A DNA stretch of 53,019 nt from Brevibacterium senegalense (GTDB lineage Bacteria; Actinomycetota; Actinomycetes; Actinomycetales; Brevibacteriaceae), in assembly GCF_000285835.1 (NCBI RefSeq), contig NZ_HE978605.1, positions 183,938 through 236,956 of the forward strand. The letters run 5' to 3'. This document shows positions 1-10,413 of this stretch, in pieces. Under the pieces are notes generated by a model that did not search any database, had not been told where the DNA came from, and worked only from the letters and a program-made list of their open reading frames with translations. Within the stretch, counting starts at the first letter, position 1, and every line of letters begins with the position of its first letter. A program made the translations under genes and the position numbers.

Positions 1-805
1 GGTCCCCCGCCGCCGAGGTCGCACCGGCTCCCGCTGCTGACCCGGCACCCTGCGGGGCCGGGTGTCCGGCGGGCCCATCCTGCTGCGGACCTGAGGGGGA
101 CTGGCCCGGCTCCTGTCCCTGGCCGGGTCCGGCGCCCGGACCCGCCGCACCGGCCCGGGCGGCACGGCGACCGCGCAGGTGGCCCAGGATCTCCTCGCGC
201 AGGGCCTCCGCGTCCGCACGGGACAGGTACGTGATCGTGATGTTCGAGTCCGAGCCGCCGGCCACATCGAAGACGAGCGAGGCGAGCCCGAACAGGCGCG
301 GGATGAAGGGCAGCGAGATGTCGACGGACTGGACGCGGTCGTGCGCGGCGGACTTCTCGTGCTTCGCGAGGACGCCCGAGCGCAGGTACACGCCCGTCCC
401 GTCGACCCGGAACCGCATGTTGCGCCACGACAGCCACAGCATGAGCAGCACGATGACGACGATCGCGACGAGGCCCGCCACGATCGCGAGGGAGATGAGC
501 GGATGTTCCCGCACGAAGGCGACGAGCGCGCGGAACAGCATGCCCACCCCGCGGCCGGTGCCGCCCATCCGCTCGATCCAGAAGTTCTCCAGCAGCGCCT
601 GCAGGTTCTGCACGAGGATCGCGATGACGACACCCACCGCCGCGACGACGCCCGCGCCTCCTCGCAGCACGGGGGTGAGCCGGTGCACGTGCCGCCAGCC
701 GTCCGGCTGGACCTTCGGCCCGGCGGTCTGAGACGGAGCGCCCGACTGCTGAGGCTGCGGTGGCCGCTGAGGCGGTGGAGGCGGTGGAGGCGGTGGGATG
801 CTCAC
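1..805 (-). CDS. PH-domain (bPH2/YdbT-like) membrane protein, C-terminus cut by window edge
   Basis: The frame is open from a GTG at 805 to the window edge, so about 268 N-terminal residues are present and the 3' end is missing. The protein begins with a proline run (SIPPPPPPPPP), then a Gln/Pro-rich stretch, two hydrophobic helices near residues 48-65 and 100-125, and a small beta-rich domain containing RVDGTGVYLRSG, HDRVQSVDI and NITITYLSRADAEAL, typical of bacterial PH domains of the YdbS/YdbT family. The visible tail is rich in Gly, Ala, Gln and Pro. The GTG overlaps the stop of the preceding PH-domain gene (GTGA), so the two are translationally coupled. The family is of unknown function; its members usually occur as neighbouring pairs. 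The role here is inferred only from domain content. Confidence 0.8.
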   Translation of the reverse strand, partial: MSIPPPPPPPPPQRPPQPQQSGAPSQTAGPKVQPDGWRHVHRLTPVLRGGAGVVAAVGVVIAILVQNLQALLENFWIERMGGTGRGVGMLFRALVAFVREHPLISLAIVAGLVAIVVIVLLMLWLSWRNMRFRVDGTGVYLRSGVLAKHEKSAAHDRVQSVDISLPFIPRLFGLASLVFDVAGGSDSNITITYLSRADAEALREEILGHLRGRRAARAGAAGPGAGPGQGQEPGQSPSGPQQDGPAGHPAPQGAGSAAGAGATSAAGD

Positions 806-1284
806 AGGCCCGCCAGACGTGCGCCGCCGCGGGCGGCGATGGAGTCGCGAAGGGCCTCGGCCTCGGCGCGGGGCAGGCCCGGCAGTGAGGCGTCCGTCGA
901 GGCGGACGCCGTGTGCATCGTGACCGTCGCGAGGCCGAAGGCGCGCATGAGCGGGCCCGCCGTGACCTCGACGTACTGGAGGCGGCCGTACGGGACGACG
1001 GTCGTCGCGCGGAACATGATGCCGCGCTGCAGCAGCAGGTCGTGCTCGCGCTCCAGGTAGCCCAGGGCCTTGACCTGGCGGACGACGACGAAGACCTCGA
1101 TGACCATGCCCACGAGGAACGGGACCACGAGCGCGAAGCCGATGATCGTGACCGGGGTGCTGTCGATGACGAGTCCCACGATCCCCATGACCGCGAACAC
1201 GAGGATGAGGATGCTCCACCCGATGACGGAGCCCAGCAGGCGCACGCCCGCGAACTTGGGGCTGACGGGATTCAGCTGTCTCAT
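802..1284 (-). CDS. PH-domain-containing membrane protein (YdbS-like)
   Basis: 160 residues, starting at the ATG that overlaps the previous stop (ATGA). Two adjacent hydrophobic helices (about residues 13-35 and 38-62) are followed by a PH-type beta domain with REHDLLLQRGIMFRATTVVPYGRLQYVEV and TVTMHTASA, then a LPGLPRAEAEALRDSIAAR helix that recurs as SRADAEALREEIL in the next gene. This matches the short YdbS-type member of the bPH2 family. It is co-transcribed with the longer PH protein downstream and lies at the end of a folate/ftsH operon, an arrangement common in actinobacteria. No catalytic motif is visible; a membrane or stress-related scaffold role is only a guess. Confidence 0.85.
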   Translation of the reverse strand: MRQLNPVSPKFAGVRLLGSVIGWSILILVFAVMGIVGLVIDSTPVTIIGFALVVPFLVGMVIEVFVVVRQVKALGYLEREHDLLLQRGIMFRATTVVPYGRLQYVEVTAGPLMRAFGLATVTMHTASASTDASLPGLPRAEAEALRDSIAARGGARLAGL

Positions 1285-1787
1285 GCGGGTGCCTCCGGTG
1301 GGTCGGTCCGGCGCGAGGTGCCCGGATGGTCGTCGTCGAGGGCGCGCGGGTCGTCGGGCGGCAGGGAGCAGAACGACTCGACGATCAGTCCCACGGCCAT
1401 GAGGATCGCTGCGGACACGGACGCCGCGAGCATACCCATCGCCGCCTCCGTCCGCAGTCCCACGACCGAGGCCAGCAGGTACACCGCCCCGCCCAGGTAC
1501 CACGCGGTCAGCAGGGCTCCGGCCAGTGCCGCGGCCCGGGCCAGCATCGCGATGCGGGCGGCGCGGATGACGTCGATCTGCGAGGTGCGGTCGCCGTCGC
1601 GCCACGCGCGCACGGGCCAGCCCAGCGCCAGCAGCGCTCCGGCCAGCACCAGCATGCCCACGATCGCGGGCCACGGCACGTCCGGCAGCGCGTTGCCCGC
1701 CCGCTCCCACACTGCGTGGAAGCCCAGCGAGACGACCAGCCCCGTCCCGCCCCACAGGAGGAGCTGGCCCGGCCGCGTGCGCTTCAT
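1281..1787 (-). CDS. DUF3180 family membrane protein
   Basis: 168 residues with four predicted membrane helices (about 8-25, 40-58, 80-108 and 118-142) and a charged, Asp-rich C-terminus. Size, helix pattern and position directly after folK match the DUF3180 family, found mainly in actinobacteria next to the folate genes. The start ATG overlaps the folBK stop (ATGA) and its stop overlaps the start of the PH-domain gene, so it sits within one translationally coupled operon. Function is unknown. The conserved location suggests it is carried with the folate operon rather than acting in pterin chemistry. Confidence 0.85.
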   Translation of the reverse strand: MKRTRPGQLLLWGGTGLVVSLGFHAVWERAGNALPDVPWPAIVGMLVLAGALLALGWPVRAWRDGDRTSQIDVIRAARIAMLARAAALAGALLTAWYLGGAVYLLASVVGLRTEAAMGMLAASVSAAILMAVGLIVESFCSLPPDDPRALDDDHPGTSRRTDPPEAPA

Positions 1788-2836
1788 TCCCGGTCACCGC
1801 CCGCTGCGGACCCCGCGCCCGAGGCCGTGGTCCGGCCCCGCACGTCCGTCGCCGTCCGCCGCACATCGTCCGCGTCCGGCAGCCGGTCCAGCAGTGTGCG
1901 GACCGGCTGCGGTCCGGCTGCGGTCTCGAGAGTCGCGTCCGGGTCGAGGTCGGACCACGGGGCCAGGACGAAGGCGCGCTCGTGCGCGCGGGGGTGCGGG
2001 AGGGTGAGGACCGGGTCGGTGCTGCGCAGAGCGGCACCGGTGGTCGCATCGACCGCCGCGATGAGGTCGAGGTCGAGCGTGCGCGGCCCCCAGCGGACCT
2101 CGCGGGTGCGACCGGCGGACACCTCGACGCCCTGGCACACGGCCAGCAGCTCGCGCGGCGGCAGGGTCGTCTCGACAAGCACGGCGGCGTTGTGGAAGTC
2201 CGGCTGCTCGACACCGCCCACCGGTGCGGTCACGTAGATCGGGGACCCGGCCAGCACCGTGATGCGCGGGTGCAGGTCGAGGGCGTGGACCGCAGTCTGC
2301 AGAGTCGCCGGGGCGTCGCCCAGGTTCGCGCCCAGGGAGATGACGGCGCGGACGAGGGGGCTCGCAGGGGTCTGGTTCCCGGCTGCGGTAATCCGGCCCT
2401 GGGTGGCTGCGGTGCGGCCGGTCGTGCCGGCGCGGGTGCGACGGAGGGTGACGGCGACGTCCGCGAACGCGTGGGTGATGGGGGCCTGGGGCTTGTGGAC
2501 CGTGACCTCCGCGTCGTCGCACACCTCCAGGCACGCCTCGACGAGCGCACCGGCGAGCGCCTCGATGAGGTCGAAGGGGGGACCCGCGACGATCGCGGCG
2601 AGCGTGTCCGCGAGTGTGCCGTAGTCGACGGTGTCCGCCAGATCGTCGCTGGCCGCGGGCCGGGAGAGGTCACGACGCAGGACGGCGTCGACGACGAACT
2701 CCTGACCGTCGCGCTTCTCGTGATCGAACACCCCGTGGTGGCCGCGCACCCGCAGGCCGGTCAGTCGGATCTCGTCGATCGGTACCGCGCTGGTGGGCCG
2801 TGCCGTGCTGGTGGCCGGTGCCGTGTCGTACTCCAT
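1784..2836 (-). CDS. folBK: Fused dihydroneopterin aldolase / HPPK (FolB-FolK)
   Basis: 350 residues carrying two successive steps of tetrahydrofolate synthesis. Residues about 20-132 are the FolB aldolase domain (IRLTGLRVRGHHGVFDHEK; catalytic-type Lys115 in VHKPQAPI). After a 30-residue Gly/Thr/Ala linker, residues about 162-325 are 6-hydroxymethyl-7,8-dihydropterin pyrophosphokinase (SLGANLGDA; HNAAVLVETTLPP; RWGPRTLDLDLI at 248-259 with the Mg-binding Asp pair; LPHPRAHERAFVLAPW). The ATG at 2836 is preferred over a start about 100 nt upstream because it lies 19 nt after the folP stop and just before the aldolase fold. The fused form occurs in several actinobacteria. The Asp/Arg/Thr-rich C-terminus is probably disordered. 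Confidence 0.93.
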   Translation of the reverse strand: MEYDTAPATSTARPTSAVPIDEIRLTGLRVRGHHGVFDHEKRDGQEFVVDAVLRRDLSRPAASDDLADTVDYGTLADTLAAIVAGPPFDLIEALAGALVEACLEVCDDAEVTVHKPQAPITHAFADVAVTLRRTRAGTTGRTAATQGRITAAGNQTPASPLVRAVISLGANLGDAPATLQTAVHALDLHPRITVLAGSPIYVTAPVGGVEQPDFHNAAVLVETTLPPRELLAVCQGVEVSAGRTREVRWGPRTLDLDLIAAVDATTGAALRSTDPVLTLPHPRAHERAFVLAPWSDLDPDATLETAAGPQPVRTLLDRLPDADDVRRTATDVRGRTTASGAGSAAGGDRE

Positions 2837-2855
2837 GCCCGTCCCCGCTCCCCCG

Positions 2856-3725
2856 TCAGTCCCCCGCGGCCCGCACCGCCGCCTGCCGCACCGCGTGGAT
2901 CGCCTCCACGGCGATGCGCGAGGCCCGCGGCTCATGAACGCGCACCGCCCACGCCCCCGCCTGGGCGGCGAGGACGCTCACGGACGCGGTCGCCGCGTCC
3001 CGGTCCTCCAGAGAGGCCGCCGCAGGGTCCTCCGGGGAGACGAGCGAGGCGAGGAACCGCTTGCGCGAGGCCGCGACCAGCAGCGGCAGCCCCTGGTCCG
3101 CGAACACGTCGAGGCGGGACAGGATCTCCCAGTTGTGCTCAGCGTTCTTCGAGAACCCCAGCCCCGGATCCAGGATGAGCCGGTCCCGGGCCACGCCCGC
3201 CGCACCGGCGGCGTCGACGCGCTCGCGCAGTTCGTCCGCGACCTCACCGACGGTGTCGTCGTAGTGGACCGGCGCGGCCGCGTCGCTCAGGAGTCCGCGC
3301 CAGTGCATGAGGACGAGGTCCGCGTCCGTCTGAGCTGCGAGCCCCAGCATGCCGGACTCGGCCTGCCCGGCGGACACGTCGTTGATGATCGAGGCACCGG
3401 CCTCCAGCGCGGCGCGTGCGACGGACACGCGCATCGTGTCGATGCTGATGCGCGCACCGTCGCGGGCGAGCTCCCGGATGACGGGCAGCACCCGCTCCAG
3501 CTCCACCTCCTCAGAGACGCGGGCGGAGCCGGGGCGCGTCGATTCGCCGCCCACGTCGATGAGGTCCGCCCCCTGCTCCAGCATGTCGATGCCGTGGGCG
3601 ACGGCCTCTGCGTGCTTGAACCACCGACCGCCGTCGGAGAAGGAGTCCGGGGTGACGTTGAGGACCCCCATGATCTGCGTGCGCTGCGGCACGGATGTCT
3701 GCGCTGCGGGATCCACGTCGCTCAC
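2856..3725 (-). CDS. folP: Dihydropteroate synthase
   Basis: 289 residues, a cytoplasmic TIM-barrel enzyme that condenses p-aminobenzoate with hydroxymethyl-dihydropterin pyrophosphate and is the target of sulfonamides. Both family signatures are present: [16 protein letters not shown] near residues 18-33 and [13 protein letters not shown] near 58-70. The [26 protein letters not shown] and [10 protein letters not shown] loops also match. The chosen GTG at 3725 overlaps the folE stop (GTGA). A longer upstream reading would run into folE and lacks homology. It sits between folE and folBK, so GTP cyclohydrolase through pteroate synthesis is encoded on one transcript. Confidence 0.95.
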   Translation of the reverse strand: MSDVDPAAQTSVPQRTQIMGVLNVTPDSFSDGGRWFKHAEAVAHGIDMLEQGADLIDVGGESTRPGSARVSEEVELERVLPVIRELARDGARISIDTMRVSVARAALEAGASIINDVSAGQAESGMLGLAAQTDADLVLMHWRGLLSDAAAPVHYDDTVGEVADELRERVDAAGAAGVARDRLILDPGLGFSKNAEHNWEILSRLDVFADQGLPLLVAASRKRFLASLVSPEDPAAASLEDRDAATASVSVLAAQAGAWAVRVHEPRASRIAVEAIHAVRQAAVRAAGD

Positions 3726-4288
3726 CGCCGCAGGATGAGGCTCATGGCCTCGGATCGGGAGGCGGCGTCGCGCAGCTGACCGCGGACGGCGGACGTGATC
3801 GTCGACGAGCCGGGCTTCTGCACGCCGCGCATCGACATGCACAGGTGCTCCGCCTCGACGACGACGATGGCGCCGCGGGGCGCCAGGTGCGTCACGAGCG
3901 CGTCCGCGATCTGCGTCGTGAGCCGCTCCTGCACCTGGGGGCGCCGGGCGAAGACCTCGACGAGGCGGGCCAGCTTCGACAGTCCCGTCACGCGGCCCTC
4001 CGGTCCGGGGATGTAGCCGATGTGCGCCGCACCGTGGAACGGGACCAGGTGGTGCTCGCACGTCGAGTAGAGCGCGATGTCGCGGACCAGGACCATCTCG
4101 TCGAAGCCGATGTCGAACTGGACGTCCAGGATCTCCGCGGGATCCTGCGCCAGCCCCGCGAACACCTCCTCGTACGACCGCGCGACGCGTGCGGGGGTGT
4201 CGACCAGACCGTCGCGGTCCGGGTCCTCACCCACGGCGAGCAGGATCTCGCGGACCGCGGCCTCGATGCGCGCGTGATCGATCGTCAT
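3722..4288 (-). CDS. folE: GTP cyclohydrolase I
   Basis: 188 residues; catalyses GTP to 7,8-dihydroneopterin triphosphate, the first step of folate synthesis. The zinc ligands are visible as Cys77 and His80 in [11 protein letters not shown] and Cys150 in [12 protein letters not shown]. The [18 protein letters not shown] segment and the RPQVQERLT helix are typical of the T-fold enzyme. Length equals that of the compact bacterial enzyme. The start ATG at 4288 overlaps the ftsH stop (ATGA); an upstream in-frame extension overlaps ftsH and is low-complexity Arg/Gly, so it is rejected. It is coupled upstream to ftsH and downstream to folP. Confidence 0.96.
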   Translation of the reverse strand: MTIDHARIEAAVREILLAVGEDPDRDGLVDTPARVARSYEEVFAGLAQDPAEILDVQFDIGFDEMVLVRDIALYSTCEHHLVPFHGAAHIGYIPGPEGRVTGLSKLARLVEVFARRPQVQERLTTQIADALVTHLAPRGAIVVVEAEHLCMSMRGVQKPGSSTITSAVRGQLRDAASRSEAMSLILRR

Positions 4289-6345
4289 GCCCGGGGCTCC
4301 CGTCCGTCCTCGTCCGTCCGCTGACCGGACGCGCCCGGCGCTTGCGGCGCCTCCGCCTGCGCGGCCTCGTGCGCCCGGGCCTCGGCGACTCGGCGCGCGG
4401 CCGGGGCCTCGATGGGCGGGCGGGTGGAGACGGGCCGGTCGCGGCTGGCCAGCCACACAGAACGCGGGTCCCGCTTGACGACGGGGGCGAAGATCTCCGC
4501 CAGCTGGGCCTCGTCCAGGGTCTCCTTCTCCAGCAGCTCGTAGGCCAGCGTGTCCAGCACGTCGCGGTTCTCGTTGAGAGCCCAGTACGCGTCCGCGTGC
4601 GCGTCGTCGATGAGCGCGCGGACCTCCGCATCGATCGTCGTGAGGGTCGTGTCCGCGTTCGCGTCGTCGGAGCGGCCGCCGCCGGGCTGGCCCATGGGCT
4701 CGGAGGAGCCACCGCCCATCTTGACCATGCCCACCCGGTCGCTCATGCCGTACTGGGTCACCATCTTGCGGGCGATCCCGGTGGCCTTCTCGATGTCGTT
4801 CGCCGCACCCGTCGTGGGGTCGTGGAAGACGATCTCCTCGGCGACCCGCCCGCCCATCGCGTAGGCCAGCTGGTCCAGCAGCTCGTTGCGGGTCGTCGAG
4901 TACTTGTCCTCGCTGGGCATGACCATCGTGTAGCCCAGGGCGCGGCCGCGCGGCAGGATCGTCACCTTCGTGACGGGGTCCGTATCGTTCATCGCCGCCG
5001 CGACGAGGGCGTGGCCGCCCTCGTGGTACGCGGTGACCATCCGCTCCTTGTCGTTCATGAGGCGGGTGCGCTTCTGCGGACCCGCGATGACGCGGTCGAT
5101 CGCCTCGTCGATGATCGTCGAGTCGATGACGGACTGGCCGCCGCGCGCCGTCAGCAGCGCCGCCTCATTCAGCACGTTGGCGAGGTCCGCACCGCTGAAG
5201 CCGGGGGTGCGCTTCGCGATCATCGCCAGATCGACGTCGTCGGCCAGCGGCTTGCCCTTCGCATGGACCTCGAGGATCCGGACGCGGCCCTTCATGTCCG
5301 GGGCCTCGACCTGGATCTGCCGGTCGAAGCGGCCCGGCCGCAGCAGCGCGGGGTCCAGGACGTCCGGGCGGTTGGTCGCGGCGATGAGGATGACGTTCGT
5401 CGTCCCCTCGAAGCCGTCCATCTCGACGAGCATCTGGTTGAGCGTCTGCTCGCGCTCGTCGTGCCCACCGCCCGTGCCGGAACCGCGGTGGCGCCCCACC
5501 GCGTCGATCTCATCGATGAAGATGATGCACGGGGAGTTCTCCTTCGCCTCCTTGAAGAGGTCGCGGACGCGGGACGCGCCCACACCCACGTACATCTCCA
5601 CGAAGTCGGAGCCGGAGATCGAGTAGAAGGGGACCTTCGCCTCGCCGGCGACGGCCTTCGCCAGCAGGGTCTTGCCGGTGCCGGGGGCGCCGTAGAGCAG
5701 GACGCCCTTGGGGATCTTCGCACCCACCGCCTGGAACTTCGCGGGCTCGGCCAGGAACTCCTTGATCTCCTCGAGCTCCTCGAGCGCCTCGTCGACGCCG
5801 GCCACGTCCGCGAAGGTGACCTCCGGGTTCTCCACGTTCGCCAGCTTCGCCTTGGACTTCCCGATGTTCATGAGGCCGGAGAAGCGGCCGCCGCCCCCGC
5901 CCAGCTGGGACAGGAGGAACCAGAAGATCGCGAGGATGATGATGAACGGCAGGAGGTTGAGCAGGAGGCTGGTGATCCACGACTGCTGCGGGACGTCGTC
6001 CGTGAAGCCGCCGGGCGGATCCGCCGCGACGACCGCTTCGACGATCTCGTCGCCGCGCTGCTCGACGTAGAAGAACTGGACCTTGTTCCCGTACTCCTTG
6101 CCGGCGAACTCGAAGTCGTCGGTGAGGACCAGGTCGACGCGCTGGTCGCCGTCGACGATCTGGGCCTGGTCGACCTTCCCGTCCTCCAGGAGCTGCAGGC
6201 CCTGCGCGGTGTCGATCCGCTGGAACCCGGTGCCGCCGGACAGCAGGAACCCCAGCGTGATGAGGACGAGGACCAGCAGCACCCACCCGAACGGCCCGCG
6301 GGAGGCCTTCTTGGCGGGTGCGCTGCTGTCTGGGGTGTCTGCCAT
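4285..6345 (-). CDS. ftsH: ATP-dependent zinc metalloprotease FtsH
   Basis: 686 residues. Two transmembrane helices (about 20-38 and 124-146) flank an extracytoplasmic domain. The AAA+ ATPase follows with Walker A GAPGTGKT (219-226), Walker B IIFIDEID (274-281) and the second region of homology around 325-341. The M41 protease domain has HEGGH at 441-445 and the third zinc ligand probably Asp517. It forms a hexameric membrane protease that degrades unassembled or regulatory membrane proteins. The tail after residue 640 is rich in Ala, Pro and Glu and likely disordered. The ATG has a GAGAGGA ribosome site a few bases upstream. Gene order hpt-ftsH-folE is conserved across actinobacteria. Confidence 0.97.
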   Translation of the reverse strand: MADTPDSSAPAKKASRGPFGWVLLVLVLITLGFLLSGGTGFQRIDTAQGLQLLEDGKVDQAQIVDGDQRVDLVLTDDFEFAGKEYGNKVQFFYVEQRGDEIVEAVVAADPPGGFTDDVPQQSWITSLLLNLLPFIIILAIFWFLLSQLGGGGGRFSGLMNIGKSKAKLANVENPEVTFADVAGVDEALEELEEIKEFLAEPAKFQAVGAKIPKGVLLYGAPGTGKTLLAKAVAGEAKVPFYSISGSDFVEMYVGVGASRVRDLFKEAKENSPCIIFIDEIDAVGRHRGSGTGGGHDEREQTLNQMLVEMDGFEGTTNVILIAATNRPDVLDPALLRPGRFDRQIQVEAPDMKGRVRILEVHAKGKPLADDVDLAMIAKRTPGFSGADLANVLNEAALLTARGGQSVIDSTIIDEAIDRVIAGPQKRTRLMNDKERMVTAYHEGGHALVAAAMNDTDPVTKVTILPRGRALGYTMVMPSEDKYSTTRNELLDQLAYAMGGRVAEEIVFHDPTTGAANDIEKATGIARKMVTQYGMSDRVGMVKMGGGSSEPMGQPGGGRSDDANADTTLTTIDAEVRALIDDAHADAYWALNENRDVLDTLAYELLEKETLDEAQLAEIFAPVVKRDPRSVWLASRDRPVSTRPPIEAPAARRVAEARAHEAAQAEAPQAPGASGQRTDEDGREPRA

Positions 6346-6435
6346 GGGTCCTCTCAGGGGGCGGTGCTGCGGCCGGCGGCCGGATCACGGGTGCCGGCGG
6401 CGGGAGGGGTCCTCACCGCGGGCACGGGGTGCGCG

Positions 6436-6987
6436 TCAGCTGTAGACGTGCGGGGCCAGGGTCGCGACGAAGGGCACATTCCGGTAGCGCTCCGCGTAGT
6501 CGAGCCCGTAGCCGATCACGAACTCGTTGGGCACGTCGAAGCCCACGTACTTCACGTCGATGTCGACCTTCGCGGCCTCCGGCTTCCGCAGCATCGTGCA
6601 GACCTCGACGGAGGCCGCGCCGCGGGACTTGAGGTTCGTGAGCAGCCACGACAGGGTCAGGCCGGAGTCGATGATGTCCTCGACGATGAGGACGTGCTGG
6701 TCCTTCAGGTCCGTGTCGAGGTCCTTGAGGATCCGCACGACGCCGGACGACTTCGTGCCGGATCCGTAGGAGGACACCGCCATCCAGTCCATCCGGACCT
6801 CCGAGTGGAGTGCGCGGGCCAGGTCCGCCATCACCATGACGGCGCCCTTGAGGACGCCCACCAGCAGGAGGTCGCGTCCCTTGTAGTCACGGTCGATGTC
6901 CGCCGCGAGCTCCGTCAGCCGATGCTTGATCTGAGCCTCGGTCGCGTGGATCGTCGTGATGTCGTCGCCAAGGTCCTTCTCGTCCAC
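6436..6987 (-). CDS. hpt: Hypoxanthine phosphoribosyltransferase
   Basis: 183 residues. It transfers phosphoribose from PRPP to hypoxanthine/guanine in purine salvage. The PRPP-binding loop [12 protein letters not shown] lies at 101-112, the LKG loop at 46-48 and the SYGS flexible-loop motif at 73-76, followed by the base-binding [13 protein letters not shown] region. The start is a GTG with an AGGAG site 6 nt upstream. It is the first gene of the minus-strand operon and is 90 nt from ftsH. A TAGAGT -10 box lies about 54 nt upstream, in the divergent promoter region shared with the DUF368 gene. Confidence 0.95.
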   Translation of the reverse strand: MDEKDLGDDITTIHATEAQIKHRLTELAADIDRDYKGRDLLLVGVLKGAVMVMADLARALHSEVRMDWMAVSSYGSGTKSSGVVRILKDLDTDLKDQHVLIVEDIIDSGLTLSWLLTNLKSRGAASVEVCTMLRKPEAAKVDIDVKYVGFDVPNEFVIGYGLDYAERYRNVPFVATLAPHVYS

Positions 6988-7040
6988 CTGTCACTCCTCA
7001 TTCACTGCACGTCGTGCGTCGCGGCATCCGGCCGTGCTCC

Positions 7041-7046
7041 ACTCTA
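7041..7046 (-). promoter_or_regulatory. -10 box of the hpt operon promoter
   Basis: TAGAGT on the minus strand fits the actinobacterial TANNNT consensus and lies about 54 nt upstream of the hpt GTG. No clear -35 is visible. It is back-to-back with the DUF368 promoter, leaving an intergenic space of 156 nt. Inferred from sequence only. Confidence 0.5.
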
Positions 7047-7101
7047 GCGCTCCACGACGCGGGCACTGTCTGCCGCCTGCGGCCGCCGCGACCCGGTCCA
7101 C

Positions 7102-7107
7102 TAGTCT
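7102..7107 (+). promoter_or_regulatory. -10 box of the DUF368 gene promoter
   Basis: TAGTCT on the plus strand matches TANNNT and would give a leader of roughly 30 nt that contains the GAGGA ribosome site at about 7132-7136 before the GTG start at 7144. No convincing -35 hexamer is seen. Confidence 0.45.
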
Positions 7108-7143
7108 GCAGGGTGACGACCGCCGCCTGCACGAGGATCCTGC

Positions 7144-8091
<948 letters not shown>

Positions 8092-8096
8092 TCCCC

Positions 8097-9284
8097 TCAG
8101 GCGCCGGCAGCGCGGTGCACGAGCATCCCGCCCGCCCGGCGCACCGTGCCGGCCCCCGGCACGGATGCCTCCCGCCTCCCCGCGCCCGAGGCCGCCGCCA
8201 CCTCCCGCACATCCCGCACGTGGTCCGCGGTCAGGTCCGAGGCGGGGACTCCGCGCGCCAGCAGCCATGTCCGCACGACGCGCCCGGCCACGGCCGGGCC
8301 CAGCTGCGCGAGACTCTCCACCGGAAGAGCCTCCGGCGCAGACGGAGCCTCCCCGGTCGCGACAGCCGAGCCGGTCGGGACAGCCTCTTCGGGTCCACCC
8401 GCCGCACCAGTCGGGTCCGCCTCCCCGTCTCCCCCGACCTGGGCGACGACTGCGGCCCAGGCGCGTCCGGCCTCGGCGTCCAGGTGGTCCGCGTCCTCCC
8501 GCAGGAGGTCGGCCGTGCGGGCCAGGCCCGCGCGCAGGTCCTGGCCCAGGGACTCCTCGAGGTCGCGCAGGACGTGCCGGGCCCGGACGCGGGCGAAGCG
8601 GGAGTCCTCGTTCATGGGATCGTCCCAGGCGCTCAGTCCCTGGGCGCGGACGCTCGCGCGAGTCTGGTCGCGTGTGATTCCCAGGAGCGGACGCAGCACG
8701 GTGAGGGGTCCGGCCTCCGTGTCGAGGCGCGTCCGCCCGGCCATCCCGGACAGCGAGCGGGCGCCGGAGCCGCGCAGCAGTCCCAGGAGGACGGTCTCCG
8801 CCTGGTCGTCCTGCGTGTGCCCGGTCAGCACGGCTGCGGCACCCGCCTCCTGCGCCGCTCGGGCGAGTGCGGCGTAGCGGGCCGTGCGCGCGGCCGCCTC
8901 GAGCCCGCCGGGTGTCCCCGGGGCGACGTCCGCGGTGGCGGCACGCGCGGGCAGGCCCAGCGCGGTGAGGGCCGCGACGGTGTCCCGAGCGACGGCGTCG
9001 GAGCCGTCCTGCAGTCCGTGGTCGACGGTCACCGCGAGGAAGCGGGCCTCTCCCCGAGCGCGGAGGAAGGCGGCGGCCGCGGCGAGCGCCAGGGAATCCG
9101 CACCGCCGGACACCGCGACGAGGAGGGGCGCGCCGGGCTCGCGCAGCGGGTCCGCGGATCCGTGCACCGTGCCGGACGGCTTCCCGGTGCCGCCGCGCTG
9201 CGCCACCACGAGGGCGCGCAGGACTGTCCGGATCCGCGCGGTCGCCGGATCCAGGCGTGGACGGCGCACGGGGGCTCCGCTCAC
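8097..9284 (-). CDS. tilS: tRNA(Ile)-lysidine synthetase
   Basis: 395 residues. It adenylates C34 of tRNA-Ile(CAU) and attaches lysine so that the tRNA reads AUA. The N-type ATP pyrophosphatase P-loop SGGADS lies at 59-64, followed by TVDHGLQDGSD, TGHTQDDQAETVLLGLLRGSG and RPLLGITRDQTRASVRAQGL, all diagnostic. The N-domain is preceded by an extra 50-residue Arg/Gly-rich stretch, and a Gly/Ala/Pro/Glu-rich insert lies near 285-315. The GTG start overlaps the stop of the zincin gene upstream (GTGA). In many actinobacteria tilS lies between this zincin gene and hpt, as seen here apart from the intervening DUF368 gene. Confidence 0.95.
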   Translation of the reverse strand: MSGAPVRRPRLDPATARIRTVLRALVVAQRGGTGKPSGTVHGSADPLREPGAPLLVAVSGGADSLALAAAAAFLRARGEARFLAVTVDHGLQDGSDAVARDTVAALTALGLPARAATADVAPGTPGGLEAAARTARYAALARAAQEAGAAAVLTGHTQDDQAETVLLGLLRGSGARSLSGMAGRTRLDTEAGPLTVLRPLLGITRDQTRASVRAQGLSAWDDPMNEDSRFARVRARHVLRDLEESLGQDLRAGLARTADLLREDADHLDAEAGRAWAAVVAQVGGDGEADPTGAAGGPEEAVPTGSAVATGEAPSAPEALPVESLAQLGPAVAGRVVRTWLLARGVPASDLTADHVRDVREVAAASGAGRREASVPGAGTVRRAGGMLVHRAAGA

Positions 9285-10399
9285 GCAGGGTCCGCTGGGT
9301 CCCGGGAGTCACCGGTGTCCCGGGTGTCCGCGGCGTGACCCGCAGACGAGACCCGGTCCAGCCACAGCTGGGGGCGGCCGATCTCCTCCGGGGTCGGCAG
9401 CGCCTGCGGTGATTCGAAGACCCGGGCGAGCCCCTCGTGGCCCACCTCGCGCACGACGGCGCGGACGAATGACGCGCCCTCGCGGTACTGGCGCAGCTTC
9501 GCGTCCATGCCCAGCAGCCGCCCGATCGCGCCGCCAGGCCCCACACCCGCGTCGCGGCGGTTCTCGAACCGGGCGCGGATCGTGGGGAGACCGGGGATGA
9601 CGGAGGTGCCCACCGCATCCATGACGACGTCCGCGTGGCCCTCCAGGAGGCTCATGACCGCGACGATCCGGTCGAGGACCTCGCGCGTCTCCGGCCCGGT
9701 CAGGACGTCCAGCAGTTCCGTCTCGCCGCGCAGGATCTCCGGCAGGCGGCGGAGGATCGGCCCCAGCGCCATCGGACTCGTGAGGGAGGCGTCCTCCCCC
9801 AGCAGCGTCGTGAGCAGCCCGCTCAGGTGATCGCGCAGCCACGGGGCGACGGCGAACTGCATCCGGTGCGTCGACTCGTGCAGCGCGACCCACAGGCGGA
9901 AGTCCCGCGGCAGGACGTCCAGGGCGGCCTCCGTCTGCGCGACGGTGGGGGCGACCAGCAGCAGGCGGCCGGAGCCCGCCGGGTGGGGGCCGCCGCCGAA
10001 CGGGTCGAACTGGCCCAGCACCCGGGTCGAGAGGACCGCCAGCACCGCGGCGGTCTCGAGCGTGTTGGGGATGCGGCCGGACTCCAGTGCGCTGCGGGCC
10101 TCCGGCGGCAGCGCGCCGTCGACCATCGCGGTGAGCGACTGGCCGGTCGCCTTCGTCCAGCCCAGGCGGTCGACGACGAGGACCGGTCCCGCGGCCGCCC
10201 GGGTGCGGGCGGCGTCGGCCTGCTCCTGCGGCAGGCGCATGACGTCGAGGACGAGGTCGACGGCGGTCTGGGCGGCCTCGCGCAGGTCCGCGACGACCTC
10301 GGCGGTCTCCCTCTGGGGCAGGACCGGCCCTCCGGGGACCAGTTCGCGCACGGTCCTCTCCAGCAGCCTCTGATCCAGGATGTCCACCGCGTCGTCCAT
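9281..10399 (-). CDS. Zincin-like metallopeptidase family protein (DUF2342 type)
   Basis: 372 residues from the chosen ATG. It has HESTH at 174-178 within VALHESTHRMQFAVAPWLRDHL and a second acidic/His segment LLEGHADVVMD at 251-261 that could supply further metal ligands. Size, motifs and the dacB-zincin-tilS order match the actinobacterial family annotated as zinc-dependent metalloprotease or F420-associated hydrolase (DUF2342). Its substrate is unknown. The ATG at 10399 is preferred to an in-frame GTG/ATG at 10429 because it has an AGGA site about 8 nt upstream and does not overlap dacB. The tail is rich in Asp, Thr and Arg. Confidence 0.85.
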   Translation of the reverse strand: MDDAVDILDQRLLERTVRELVPGGPVLPQRETAEVVADLREAAQTAVDLVLDVMRLPQEQADAARTRAAAGPVLVVDRLGWTKATGQSLTAMVDGALPPEARSALESGRIPNTLETAAVLAVLSTRVLGQFDPFGGGPHPAGSGRLLLVAPTVAQTEAALDVLPRDFRLWVALHESTHRMQFAVAPWLRDHLSGLLTTLLGEDASLTSPMALGPILRRLPEILRGETELLDVLTGPETREVLDRIVAVMSLLEGHADVVMDAVGTSVIPGLPTIRARFENRRDAGVGPGGAIGRLLGMDAKLRQYREGASFVRAVVREVGHEGLARVFESPQALPTPEEIGRPQLWLDRVSSAGHAADTRDTGDSRDPADPA

Positions 10400-10413
10400 G
10401 TCCCCATCCTGCC

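Noticed and set aside
6346..6435. A riboswitch or leader before ftsH or the folate genes
   Set aside because: The spaces are too short (90 nt, or overlapping genes) and show no recognisable aptamer features.
4189..7047. A 952-codon open frame on the plus strand opposite ftsH and hpt
   Set aside because: It is the antisense frame of conserved genes, rich in Arg/Val/Asp/Gly as expected from high-GC mirror reading, with no known domain.
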